Shown here: piece after piece, positions 1 to 13,800 of the stretch
Position numbering within the stretch: the first letter of the stretch is position 1
Layout: each line of letters opens with the position of its first letter
Assembly: GCF_030867145.1 (NCBI RefSeq)
Contig: NC_134427.1
Location: forward strand, 16,763,001 to 16,827,000
Direction: 5' to 3'
From: Opisthocomus hoazin
Lineage: Eukaryota > Chordata > Aves > Opisthocomiformes > Opisthocomidae
DNA: 64,000 bases
Translations under genes and position numbers: made by a program
The notes under the pieces: generated by a model
Seen by the model: the letters and a program-made list of their open reading frames with translations, nothing else
Told to the model about the DNA's origin: nothing
Databases searched by the model: none

Positions 1-324
1 TCCCTGATAATAATTATCACATAGTTTTTCCAGTGCATTTCCTGGTCTGCACCAATCAGGAGAAATGTGAGAGAACTTTGCTCAAATCAAGACTGGCACG
101 AACATAGTCATGATCTAAGCACACGAGAGAGCTCAGCCAATATTTTGGGCCTAGACTGCCAGCAAAAGATTTGGCACACTTTGCTGTTAAAAATGTCCAC
201 CACGGAGAGTATCACTGGGGAAAACGGGGAGGGGAGGGTTCTGGGTACAAGCTGCCTGCAGTACAGCCCAGGAGACAGAGCTCCAGAGAGCATGCAGGGA
301 GACACTGCAACCAAAGCTCCGAGA
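1..324. other. Left edge, no feature recognised
   Basis: Mixed-composition DNA left of the first CR1 fragment. Short open frames on both strands show no recognisable homology or splice context. Confidence 0.6.
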
Positions 325-592
325 TGACAGGACGAGGGGCAACAGTTTTAAACTGAAAGATGGTAGGTTTAGATTGAACATGGAATCTTTTGCTATTAGG
401 GTGGTGAGACACTGGGACAGGTTGTCCAGAGAAGTTGTGGGTGTCTCACCCCTGAAGTGTTCAAGGTCAGATTGGATGGGGCTTTGAGCACCCTGATCTA
501 GTGAAAGATGTCCCTGCCCACAGCACGGTGGGTGTTGGACTAGATGATCTTTAAAGGACCCTTCCAACCCAAATCTTTCTGTGATTCTGTGA
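325..592 (+). mobile_element. CR1 LINE, 5'-truncated 3' end
   Basis: Contains the typical avian CR1 3' sequence: GACACTGGGACAGGTTGTCC, GAAGATGTCCCTGC-like, GGTTGGACTAGATGATCTTT-like, CCTTCCAACCC, ending TTCTGTGATTCTGTG. It has a number of substitutions (for example AAAGATGTCCCTGCCCACAG), so it is moderately old. Only the reverse-transcriptase end and 3' UTR remain. Confidence 0.85.
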
Positions 593-2037
593 ATGTACAT
601 TAAATGACCCGGTTGAATTGCACCACTTGGCATTAACATAAGAATAAGCCAGTGCTTTTCCCACGTAGTAATTCTTTCTCTTTACCACACTGGGGAAATT
701 TCAGGAAACAGCTGGAATGAGTATCTTCTTCCACTCTTCCTAAAAAGAAGTAAAAGAAGCAGCAGAGTCATCCAGCAACCCTGCTAAGGAGCTGCGACAT
801 TGCCAGCAGTAGGAGACACTCTCAGATCTGCTTGACGCAGACACATTTGGAGTAGCTGGGAAGGAGGGGGAACACGCATTTAAAAATCAACAAGCATATA
901 ACCAGAGGCTGCCTTTGCCAGTTAGGGAGCTACACCCCGTAAGCATTACTGCCTCTGAAAACTGGAAACTGTTTCAAGGGCAAAGCAGCAGGAAATGTCA
1001 AGTTACTATCACTAAACACAGACATGCCTCATGCTAGCAAAGTCAAGATGTCAAATACAGGAATAAAAGTAAAGCTTACTGTCTCTGCCTCTTCATGTGG
1101 CAAATTTAACAAACATGCATAATCTTCCATGCCAGACCTGGGTCGTAGGCATGTTTGGCCGCTGTTTTCTAGCTTGTGTGTGTGCTTTTTACCCCCTCTC
1201 CAAACTCCTAATTCATTTTGTCCACCTGTGGCCTCCCAGCACGAAGTCAGGTGACTGATACCTGTGGTGTGTAGAGCCCTGGGAGTCCACGGGCTGCTTT
1301 GTGGGGATCAGCAAAGGGAGCTAAGGAAAGCAGTTTACCATCAGTTGGCTTCAACATGCTCTACAGGGGCATGAAAAACTGCAGGGCTGAGAAAACTCCA
1401 TGGAAATTGCCAATATCTGCAAACTGTGAAGGTGACAATTATTAGTTTAGACAGTAAAATCTTTGACACAGAGCTCATCTTTTAAACATATCCCACCAGA
1501 CGGAGACTACTGGGCTGGCACTTCAGAGAACTGGCTGATTTTCCTGGCTCTATCACTGGATAATAGGGCAAATTATTGGATCGCCAACAGCAGCCGACTT
1601 ACTTATTGCTCAGCCTTGAGTTTCTTTACCTGTGGAATTGAGATGGTCGCACTGAACACCTGGAAAGCTTAATGAGCCCTGTGGAGGAGCTAAGCACTGC
1701 CTCCGCTATAGGAGGCCAGCATGCTGGAAGCGTACCAACTGACACTGCTATCAAACGCTACCACTACACTAAGGATAAATAACAAAAAAACATAAAACTT
1801 CATCAGAGTAGCCTGCATGCCCCTGTATGCCATGCCCCTGTCTTTGAGTCTCACACTGATTTCCAAGATCTTATTCTCACAAAATATGAAGAATCATTAC
1901 ATCTTGGGCCTGCAAGAAAGAGTCTGGAGACTTTTTTACCAAATGAAGCTGTCTGAACGTTGCAGGGGAAATGAGGCTGAAACAATAGCAGACTGAACGC
2001 CAGAATTGAAACATAGGACTTTAGGCTATGTCTAAAG

Positions 2038-2054
2038 CTTTTTTTTTTTTTTTT
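2038..2054 (+). repeat. Poly-T run
   Basis: About 17 consecutive T following AAAGC. A simple homopolymer; no adjacent retrocopy or target-site duplication recognised. Confidence 0.85.
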
Positions 2055-5000
2055 AATGTTTTTCCAAAACAGTCACTTATCCCTCAATTTGTGGGCTAAA
2101 GCACAGCTTAAGGATGGGAAAAAATTTAAAAAATCCTCAGATAGATCAAACTTCCCAGGACACATTTCTTTCAAGAAGAGATAATACAGATATTTAAGGT
2201 CCAAGAATTCAAACTGCCCTGAAAAAAAGGAGATGGTAACAGAAATTTCCAGGGCGAACTGTGTTACAAATTTTCACTCCGAAGATCAAACAGTCATAAA
2301 AACAGTGGGCCATCTTTCGGCTATAAGAGAGCAAATAAAGTGCAGGCTTTGTGGTCTCAGAGGCTGCCTTTGGCAGGAAGCTCAGGAAGTCTGTCTTCAT
2401 GTGAAGTCCCAAACCCAAGATGGGGTAACATCTATTGCCTGTACACACACAAACATAAAAGCAAGGCCAGCTCCCTCCTGTGTTGAAACATACTGTGTCT
2501 GGCTGGCTAAACCCCCTGAGTTCCCACTGCCCATGAGTATTTCTGGAATTCAGACCCCATTTTGGCTGCTGATCAAGGAAGGCTGGGGCGGCTTCCACGC
2601 TTGCAGAAGGGGCTATTCTGGAGCTGTGTGTGGAATCTGAGGGTCTCCCTTGCTTTGCTCTAAAGGAAAACTTCTGCTGTCCCTGCTCTCCTCTCCTGGC
2701 TGCTCTCTCTGGAGCCTCAAGCTAGGCAGCTTCTGAAGCACACTTGGTCTTGAAGCACACGGAGAACTGTTAGAGCCAAGGGAGATCATGCATGTGCTTA
2801 AAACACGTCCTGAGCCATTTCTGTCCCAAGAGCATCTACTAGCTTTTCTCTTTAGTATGAGCAACCACTAAAAAGGGATTCTACTTCTCCAGGATTCCAG
2901 ACACAAATATCTCTCTAAAACAGGATCATCTAAAATAAGACTGTCCAGGCTAATGTGGAATATCAAGCTGTATTCAACTGTGTTTTGAAGAAGGCGGCAT
3001 AGTAGCATCAGAGAGCAGACAAGGGTACATGACAATAGAAAAACCCAGGAGGATGACACCAAGAGCAACAAGGAATGCAAGACTGGGGATGGACAAGTAG
3101 GCAATGGGAGGGCAGTGGGAGGCAATCAGATGAGGACAGACATTCTGTAAGGTCTTCACAGGCCAAAGCTGCAAGAAAGGAAGCAGTAAGACAATTTTCA
3201 TTCTTTGAAGGAAAGCAATGAAATTTCAACTTCTCTTCTTTTCTGTTCTTTTCACTAAACTGAGATGATGGAAAGCAGTTTGACTGCTAGAGTGAACCAG
3301 CAAACAATTTCTCTGCACCTCTGTAAGATCTGTATTTTCTCACATATACAGATAGGTTGATGATTAACATGATGTCTGCATCATAATTCTGAGCTAGAGC
3401 ACTCAAATACATCCCACTTGCATCCAAACTACTGTGTGGATCAGAACTGGATTGTTAGACCAGGGATACTTACAAGCCCTGGCAAAACTGCAGTTACATA
3501 TTTCTGAGAATGAATAAGCTTAAATGAATTCATCATGAATAAAAGTCAACCATTTAGTTCACTAATTAGCACCAGATCCTTGAAACTCAGAGGCCAAAAG
3601 AAACAACCACCACAAAAATCTGAAGCTGGAATGCCGCCTTCACTCCAGTTGGATGGTTCAAAAGCAAAATCAGGCAGCTTTGCACAGCCACGTTACCCCG
3701 CTCTGACTGCAAGTGCTACAATCCCCTCTAACAGTCACAGAGACACCAACATGCTCTAAGCACGGTGACAGGGTACCTGTCAGGTATTCTGACCACAGAA
3801 TACCTTGGTACCTGTACACCTATATGAATGCAGCAGCACACATGGGTATAAACAAAGCAATTAAAAAATGAATAATGATGTGTGTGGCCCAGGTCTCAGC
3901 TTTTTCATGTGCATCGTGTTGGAAAGGTTGAGCTGTTCGCACAACCCCGATTGTTAACGCAGTGATGAACAGTGACAGCTCAGCATCTGCAAGCAAAATG
4001 AGACAGGATATTAACTGATGGACTGTTTTTGTTATTTAAACAGTGACTCCCACAACGGAGCCTTGGAGGGCCACCTGCTATCTTGATACAAATAAATATG
4101 AATAATATAACAACAAGATTTTAAAAAAAATCAAAAAGTCTGCAGTTAGTATTTGCTGTATTCAGAATACTGCTTAAAACTCCTAGATTCATAATAGTTT
4201 TACCAACCTTGAAACTACAACAGATTTAATGCAGAACTATACTCTAGGATCATGTTAGAGTACAGCACCTTGAGCTCAGCTTTTTCTTACAGCAGCAAGC
4301 AACCCTCAGGAGAAATTTGAAAAAGAAAAAAAAAAAACCACCTTGGAAGTACCTGGGGGTTTTTTTCCTGTTTCCCCACAGACAGACTTATCTCAGATTT
4401 TCACAAGTTTGGCTGGTAATCAGCTCTAGCTGCCCTACACCAGCTCAAGTAAGTTATCTACTGGAAGTACAGCTTGGACCTACTACAGTTTTTTCCCCAT
4501 GTATCTATAGCCAGATTTGAGCTTCTAAAACCAATGCTAGGCCTTCACATCACTGCCATTAAACTTTCTAGTCCTCTGTACAAGGAGGAAATGACAAATT
4601 TATCTCTAACCTGGCTCTAAGGGTACAAAGCTAGACACTTTGAGCAGCAGAAGTTTCTGTATAAGAAGAAAACAAACTATCACAAGATGTTTTCACAGCT
4701 CAGTCTGGCAAAATAATGTAGACAAAAAAACTGACACCCAAATGGTGCAGAAGAGTGAGAATCACATCCAGCAGATTGTCCCAAAGCAAGAAGCTTCTGC
4801 TCCAGTGCAAGAGAAGTAGGACAGGCAGCATTAGAGGTGCACGTCTGTCAAATGCTCAGCACCTTGGTGATAGGGAGAAGGCTGTTCTGCTGAAACCAAA
4901 CAAATGAGCATGCCTGCTTGGAATTCCTCTGCCTACAGCCAGCAAACACACTGCATCACTGTGGCTGCTAAAACAAACACCATCCAGAGAGAAGCATGAA

Positions 5001-8000
5001 TAGAACGAGGAGGACTGGGAAACGTGGAGTGACTCACTGGTGTATTAAGCCAGAACTGAACTTCTTGCACAGAGATGAGTCAAATGGAATGAATCAACAC
5101 AGAGAAATAGTTGATCTTTTTGTTAATAATACAGCACCATTGTATTAACTGTGCTCAACGGCCTGCAGTGCCATGGCTCTGCCACCTCCTGACTGCTTTT
5201 GTTCATCCTCTTTACTATTCTTGAGTAAGAAAACAGGCCTGCACACATTTAATACCAGGCATAGCACTGAACAATCCCTGTGGGCTGAAGACAAAACGCT
5301 CACGAATGTCCAAATACTCTGTATAATTGCCATGTGCAGGAACATGCTCACAGGCTATGTATTGAAAGATTCCCCCGAGAGGCTCACGATGCTGGCGGCG
5401 TCCTTTCACCTCAGCTCACCCTCTGGCCCCAGCTGGGAGAGCTCTCCACTTTCCAAAAAAGCACACCCCTTCTCCTCTTCAGTTCTCTTCCTCTTGCACC
5501 CTCCATAAGGCTTTTCTTGAAACCCTGTATTGTCACCCCTGTGTGGATCCAGTGATTGTCTCTGCACCGGTGCAGCTGCTTTGCTGGCCAGGAACCACCT
5601 TTCACCCTCAGATGTTTTCATCTCAAAAAAAACACACAAAAAACTGTTGCTGAGTGGTTCTTGCCCTTGTTGGGAAATCTTGTGTTAAAGTGGTATACAA
5701 TAAAGATGGGTAAACAATCATATTTCAGGATATCAAAGTGTTCATGGGGAGCACTCCACCTCCCCAGAATTCATCGGCCACACAGACAGACCCCCCAGAT
5801 CACCACGGGACCATGCACTCGCTCTACCACAGCTCCAGGCAGCATGCACTGACTCCAAAGCCACACAGCCTCCTGACAGCTGCCAGCCCCACTGAGCCTA
5901 CAGACCGCCACCGAGCCGAGCCCAGGTTTGCTGGGGGATACCACAGGCACGGATACCCAGAGAAGTCAGTGTTTCTAAACAGCCTGTGAGTCCTGCAGAG
6001 ATGGTCCATGTCCAAAATAGTGCCGAAGAGTTAGGCGTTGTGTACTGCGGACAGTCAGTGAACACAGCTACTTAGACCCCACGGTGATCAAGTGCCTCCA
6101 AAAAGCAAGAGGCTACAGGAGGCGAATGAGCTGCTGACAGAGCAGAGCCAACAGTTTCACAAGGCCCCGTTCCCCACTGTGCCAAGTTGCTACTTCAGTA
6201 GCGGCTGGTGGGGCTTTAAACCCCTTCCAATTCACTTGCTAGCACCCGAGCTAAGACAGCAGCTGCTTGCTGTGGATGGGGAACCAAAGGCTTTAAGGAC
6301 CCTACACAGATATAAAAGCTGTAAAAAGTGTACTACGCACCACGGATGAAGGGACTTCTGGCACTGCTTCCACTGTCCCCTGTGAGCCTCTCCAACAAGA
6401 GGGCTTGGGGCGAGGGTGCAGGAGGCAGTGAACAGCCGTCTAAGCTTAGCTGGTGATCCATCAGGTGGACAGCACTATAACATCTTTGCAATAATACCAG
6501 TAAACATCAAAAATCTCTTCTTGACACTCATCGGAACAGGCAACAATGCAAGTTACAGCAACAGAGCAACAGCACCATTTTCCTCGATTTCATGGTCATA
6601 AGATAATTTTACATTCGCAATGAATTTCATCTCAAACAATCTAAAAATATATTGAAAATTATACTGATGCATCCCTTGATCAACTTGCTTTACCCAAAAG
6701 CTGAACTTGTGTGCAGAATAAGAGTGCACATCAGCATTTTTGACGATTTTGGACTATAAGAAAAGAATACAATATCCCACTGGAACTGAGGAGCTCGGCA
6801 TAGCAGAAGACATTCACACTGAAGTATGTCCCTAATTCTGGGACTGGTTGAGAAAGGCACCATGAAATCCTGAGCAACCACATTAAGTACAGACCAGTTA
6901 AATACCTTTCCTTATAGTCTGTTATAGAAACCAGTTCTGAGCTGGCATGCAAAGCCTTCAGCCAAATATTTTATATAGCTTCTAACACACTATATTTGTC
7001 TTTGGAAATTGGCAGTTTGTGTTCACCATCAGCGAACCTTACTATTCAAGCAACCACATTTTCAGCTCGTAACTATATATTTGGCTACTACCAAAAACTG
7101 AGACTTACAAAAAGATTTCTCCACAGGCTTCAGAAAACTTCATCACATTTGTCCAGATCTAATATTTTTCTCTGACACCATACCAGGACCAAGAACAACG
7201 AAACTTTGCAACAAGGATGATGAACTACAAACTTACTGGAAGAACAATTTAAGATTATTCCAGTTGCAGATGTTGGTTAAGGAGAAATATGAAAGCAATT
7301 TACAACTTTTATTTCAATGGAACAGCAGCCAAGATTGGGGCTGTGACAAAGAATTACCTGAAATAGGCTTTGGGCTTTTTTTTTAATGTGACATCTCATA
7401 AAAGAACATTAACAAAGCACAGGGAAAGAACTCTCTGCAGAAAGATCAGATTCAGCCATACATTATTCCAGGCACAGCCTTTGCTTCCCCTTGCAAAATC
7501 TGGGGCAGTGAAGGTAAATGTGACAGCAGCACAGTAGAGCGCTACCTAAAGCAGCCTTTAAAGCAGCCCAGGTGCTTTAGCTGGACCCAGCAGCTCAGAG
7601 GCTGGGACCGAGCCCTTTCCCAGTGTCAGGTTTTCTGGCCTGCACTGAGCTCTATGCCGCTTTGGCTAAATCCCTACTGGCACCCGAGCCAATTGTTTAA
7701 AACATGAAAGTAAATTCATTCCAAAATAGCTTTCATTCAGAAAGCAAACTAACTCCTACAGGTTGAATGACCACATGAGGATTTGGGAAAGCTGTTCCAA
7801 TGACCCGTTTGTCCAGAAAGACAAACACGTCACGTCAAACTCCAAACAAATTTCATCTAAAATTAATCTCAGGCTGAAAACATCACTGTTACTGCCACTG
7901 GTGTCTTAGACTCATTTTAACTGCCAATAATCACAGCAAAAGCAGCATATAAAATTTGTAAAGACTGCAAAGCATTAATAGTTGCACTAATTCACTTGGG

Positions 8001-10743
8001 AACTCATCACAGGGCTGAAGTAATAAGTTGAGGAACGTAATCTGTGTGTCTATCAAGTGTAGAGACCCAACAGAAGAGTAGCAAGAAACAAGAATTTGTT
8101 AAAGAAAAAACCCCCTGATCCTCATAAATCAGGTGGATATCCAGGAAAGAAGAGGTTGTATGCTACATGAAAGAAGCTTCATCTGCCCAGCCTTCACAGC
8201 CTCTCTCAGAACTTCCAAGTTTGTTTCAACTGCATTAAATGCTGGAGGATTTGGGGCAAAAACAGCTTAGCATAAATCAAACAACATAAACTGAGACCTT
8301 TTTGTATCAATTCAAGTGCCAATCCTCCTACCCTCATCAGGACTCACTCTTAGCCCTTTTGCATGTTCTGATTGCATCCTCTCCCTTTATCTAAGGCAGA
8401 CTTACTTTCCAAATATTAATTCCCTCTCACAGACACTGTTACAAATTTCAAAGGAGGAAAAGAGTCAATACAGAATAGAAATGCTAACTGAAATCCAATA
8501 GGAATTGCGTGCCTTTGAAAATGCACATTTCCACCAGAGTAACACAAGACAAACTGTTGGTATGAGGGATACAACCTTCAGGAAAGGGAAAAGGAGAATG
8601 AGTGAATTGCCAGCTTCACTTTTGAACTATTTTTTTCCCTCCTTTGCTAACGAGGACATACCCATACATTTAACTATCAGCATTCACGTCTTAAGCTTCA
8701 AGATACAACTGTGCTTGCCTTTCACTGTGCATTCTCACCCCCTGTAATCCCACACTGAATGCAAGAATAGAGCCCTCTACAGTCTGCTGATGCAAAACAT
8801 CAAAAACCACTGCTCAGTTTTTGCAGCAGAAAATTTTGTTCCATTCCTTAGCAGTGAGAATGTCAAAGGAAAAAAATAATGTATCTTCTTGGTGGTTTAA
8901 AGCACAAAGAGCAGCATGCATCGTCCCATTCTCTTCTCCGTTTATAGTGTGCTCCAACAGAGCATGTCAGTGAAGCAATAAAAAAAATATTTCTTTTAAA
9001 TACAACCAAATCTCTCAACAGGGAGCAATTACAGAAACAAACCTCAGGTTGCTTATACAAAAACTGAGCACATCAGGCTCTCAAAGAGCATATACTGTCA
9101 GATTTCTAGCTGAACGTTTTTTGAAAGGCAATGTGCATTTCTGTATTTCTCATTTTTATGTGTTAATATATAAACAATACAGCTAATCAATAAGGAAGAG
9201 GACATTTTTCCTCTTGCTGTAATTAGACAGGAAAAGGTTCTTAATTCCTTTTTCAATATTTCACATTTATACCTCTGAAGGAAGAAAACATGACCAATTT
9301 TCACCAATTTGGTATTTCAGCCAGGACTGATTTTTTGCACTTTTGTACTCAGAATGGTACTTCAGTCTCACAGCATAAGCATTTTGTTCAGTGCTGCTGC
9401 TGAAACACAACAAAGACAGAATTTCAAAGCATCCACTAGACTCAGCTCACTTTGGAAAGGTGGAGGGGAGGGGTCAGCATGGCACTTACTTTTTACTTTT
9501 CAGGCAACCGTAGAATCCAGCCATGGTCCTTCCAGGGAGGCGTGTGTGCATTTAATCCATGCTTGTGTGTGGATGCCAGCACAAAGATTCTGCAGCTTCG
9601 TATCCTGCTCACCAAATGCCCGCACACGCACACAAGAAAGCCAGCATGCCGATGCAATTACTAGCCAGATAAAGTTCCTGATCTGAGGCCCTCAGACTCT
9701 GCTGAACTGGGTCCAAGGAGGGCTGTGCCTGTTCCATAAATGGTTATGAATTGTTAACTCCCCCTTTTCCTGTCTCCTTCCAGCTCTTGGTAAGCACAGC
9801 ATCCTAAGTGTAAAATACCATATGGCATTTGATTCTGTCTCCCTGTGGGACTAATGAGAGGCTTGGTTGTAATTAGGATGTGAAGAAGCCCTGAGGAGAT
9901 TAATTGTTCTTGTTATTTTTCAGACAGAGAAAGCCTAGAGAAAATAATTGCAGTATCTTTGAAATAACCACTAAAAACTGCAGTCATTTTCCAGCACGTA
10001 AGGGGTGCACGGGACCATCCAGAACAGGCATTACTCTGTCTCACTGTAAATCACAATCTATGCTAACAAGTTATTCCCCACATTAACAGAAAAAAAAAAA
10101 AAATACATCCCTACAATATTGCCAGGTCAGGCAAAAAGCTCTGGAGTTTAAAGTAGCCAGCACACCTGTATGAGAAAAATACTGCCTGGTGATGCCCTCT
10201 GACAATACACTAACAGTTATTACTCACTACCACAACTAAGGAGGCCCTCACTGGGTGTGGAAGGAGGAAAATGGCTATGGTTTAACGCTGGAGAACATAA
10301 ACTTTGAGCAGTGTCCTTCACAGGGGTGACCCAAGCCCTGGGGACAACATTACTGCACACATTTCTGACATTAGGTTGCCTTAAATTCACATGGAAATGA
10401 ATCTGCATCATGGCTGTTAATGACCTCTGCTGAGGTAAAACCAGGGAGGTGAGGCAAGACATTGCTTGTGCTGCTTGCACACAACTAGGGAGTATCAGCA
10501 GCCGGTAACATGGTGTTAGCCTGTTCCTGGCATCGCATGTCTTGGTAAGAACCTCAGCTCTGGATTACAAAAACTGCACGCACATTTAAACGTAGTAAGT
10601 TCATAACTCTCATGATTGCAAAGGAAAGATTTACACTCATTCCTAAAAGATCAGAAGAAAACCACATTTGCTTGTATTTCTCAGCTAGTACATAATATTT
10701 GAATCCTTGAGTTTGGCAATCCAGTAAGAAGGAGTATTATACA

Positions 10744-10825
10744 AGTATTTCTATACAAATTTCTTTTAAAGTTGTTGAACAGCGAGTATTTCTATACAAA
10801 TTTCTTTTAAAGGTGTTGAACAGCA
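10744..10825. repeat. 41-bp tandem duplication (two copies)
   Basis: The block starting AGTATTTCTATACAAATTTC occurs at 10744 and again at 10785, each time followed by TTTTAAAG(T/G)TGTTGAACAGC. The copies differ at only one or two positions, so the duplication is recent. Confidence 0.9.
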
Positions 10826-13800
10826 AGATCAGATCTAAGGTGGAGCAGTTTCTGCTGGAATACTAGGAAAAAACCACTTTATTTTATCACCTTTCCCATA
10901 GAAGAGACGTGAAGATTGAGAAACGCACCTCTAGTGAGGAGTCCCACACCTGACTCAGCTACAGCAATTTCATAATGGTGCAGAACTTTGAAATGTTTGA
11001 ACAGACAACTCCATTTCTCTATTTCCTATAAAGTCCCCTACACAAAGGAAAGCCATGACACAAATAATAAACAACAGCAAGCACAAGGGCCACCACAAAC
11101 AAGAACCAAATCATATTCTAGTCTAGTTTGCCACCTAGCAGGAAAGAGAAAGCCTCTGCAAGCAACCAACTTCAACACCATCCACAGAAAGACTGCAAAT
11201 CAAACCTGACCTCAAGCAGATATACTTTCTCGGGAGAAGACAAAGAAGCAAAAATACAGTAACACCAGTTTAAGTTTTACCCAAATGAGTTTCGCTCTTG
11301 TCCTGAATTACTGCATTTGTCACCATAACTTCGTGCTGAACTCCTAATCCTAACAGAAACAGGCTAGCGAGAGAGCATTAGTCTCACCCATCACAGAAAG
11401 CCCACAGAAAAAAAAAAAAAATCAAGGCTCTGGTTATCTGGTAACAACCACCAAGAAGGAATTCCTGGAGATTATTGGAGAAACCTTCTGACTGGCTGAA
11501 TGTACTAAACCTTGGACAGAGGATTGCATCTGAAATCTGCCTGGAATTTAGCTCAGAAAATGCTGCCAATGGAAACATTTACAGTAAGAAATGAAGGAGA
11601 TCTCGTGAGAAATTCACATTTGTATTTAAAAGCAAGAAAGATCAAATGGCCTTCCAGTGGGAAGGCCTAATCCCTAAATCCAGTGGAAGGGTGTAATCCT
11701 GATGGTTTTGGAAGAATTTAATCACTTTAACTGGTGTAGAACATGGCCCACAAACTTCAAAAGATTGGATTTTTTGCTGACATGAAGCAGATTCCCTGTC
11801 TCCTAACCTGCTCACATGGTTTGTGTTCAGAGTATGTTTACTTTCTTAATTTTTTTTTCCTTTCATGTATTTTTGTCTTGAAGTTACTTATTTGAACATG
11901 CAAATCTTCATCTGTTGGGTTCCATTTAGGTCAAACATAGTCCTCTTCCCAGGAACTGGCAGTCTAGAAACACACATTGCACCATGTAGAAACCCCTTTA
12001 CTTCCCCAGAAGCACAGACTAGTAAACAGTCATTAAAAGTAACTACCCCACCTCAGGATTTAATCCTTTTTGATTCTCTATCTTCATATCAGTCTCCAAG
12101 CCACTTCACGGTAGCATTTATTATGCACTGGTCTGCCTCTTTATCACCAGTGCAGCTCCAAATGGCTACACACTATTTGGGTACAGATCTGAAATCTTAG
12201 ATGTTGATAAACGTCATGGCTCTATGTCCACAGGTAAACCAGTGCAAGTAAGCAGTTATGTGCTGCACCCCAGGTCTGACAGCCAAACAGCCACCGTGCT
12301 GATGAGAGCTCTTCAACTGTCAAGGGCTAAAGCAAATGGGCTGCTCTACTGCCAGTTAATTAATTAAAGCTGTTTTCAGCTTGGAAAGCAGATGAACACC
12401 AAATAGCCACAGAACACAGACTTTGGAAAAGTAAAGACGATTCTTTAAAGACAGGGAAGACAGCAAGTTTAAACACCTGGAAGTTGAATCTGATCCGGAT
12501 TTCCTCTAAAGTTTGTGGCTTGGATTGGTTGAAATAGCCCAGTCTAGGCCCACTTTCATTTGAAAATAATGGCCTTCCCCATTGACTTTTTCATCACTGT
12601 CAGTGCTTTCTCTCAACAGCCCAACAGCGCACCACCCCCCTGTGATCAATGCATGTCCAAATCGGCCTCACTTCATCTTCTGTGTGCAGCCTGGGGGCAA
12701 AGCTGCCCTCCCACAGCGGGACTGGCAGCAGCGAAGAGGCAGCAGCAGAGCTCCCAGCGCCTGGCAAACTTCCCAGCAAGTTTCTTAATTTTTCCAAAGG
12801 GAGTGAGAGAGGCAAGTCTGAGCTAGGCCCTGCAACCCAATCACTGAGAAATGCTTGCACCAAAATACAGCTTCTAAAATCAGCGAGTTATTTGTTTCAC
12901 AGGCACTTTCACCTGTGTCATTGCAAAAGAGACCTCTTCAACATAAGTAACCAACAGCAACCAGTAACCCAACGGGGGAAACTCCATGTGAGCTAAAAAA
13001 TGCTGGCACGTTTCCACAGTCACTTCCTACACATACACACGTACACAGGGTACACGCCAGCAGCCTTACAGCAGAGGTGTTAGGAGCTACACACACAACC
13101 ATCAATTCAAAATACGTTTCACGTCTGACAGATCTACTGCTTTCCTTGCAGCTTTTTGCAACTAGATCTCTAAGGTCTAACCATGTCCTTGCCTCCTCAG
13201 CTCTCAGATAGTAAACGCTCCACAAAACATCCATTCAAAGCTGGCTTGCATGCAGTCAGGACACATACACAACGCAAAGCAGTAGGGACCAGATGTCACA
13301 CAGTTAGGAAATCACATGATTCACAAACTGTGTTTAAACACGGGTGTTTGATTTGTATTTTTTTTTCCATTTCTTTTCGGAAAGGGATGAAAGTTTGATG
13401 TGAATTTTTCACTAAACAAGTGTCAGGGCAGAAGTAGAAATCCTGCAGCAAACTGATAGACCACAGCATTCCAGATTTCCTGTATATTTTGCTGTGTCTG
13501 AACTGATTTCTTGTTAACAAGGCAGACTTTGGTCTCTCATTTTCAGCCTTTTGGTCTCTGCCAAAGCCCAGTCTCTCCTAGTCACTGGAACAAAGTCACA
13601 TTCTGACTGCATTCCTCTGGTAAGTTCTGCTGTTGTGAAAAACAGCATCTACCAGGTGAGAATTCACTGGAGGAGGTTTGCAGCTCCCCCTGTCATCACT
13701 ACGGTGGGGTGAGCTGTCGTACACTGACCTATATGCACTTGGACTTTATATAATGAAGATTCTGTGTATTTCTTACATGCGTGTTGCATTTGTACCCCTA

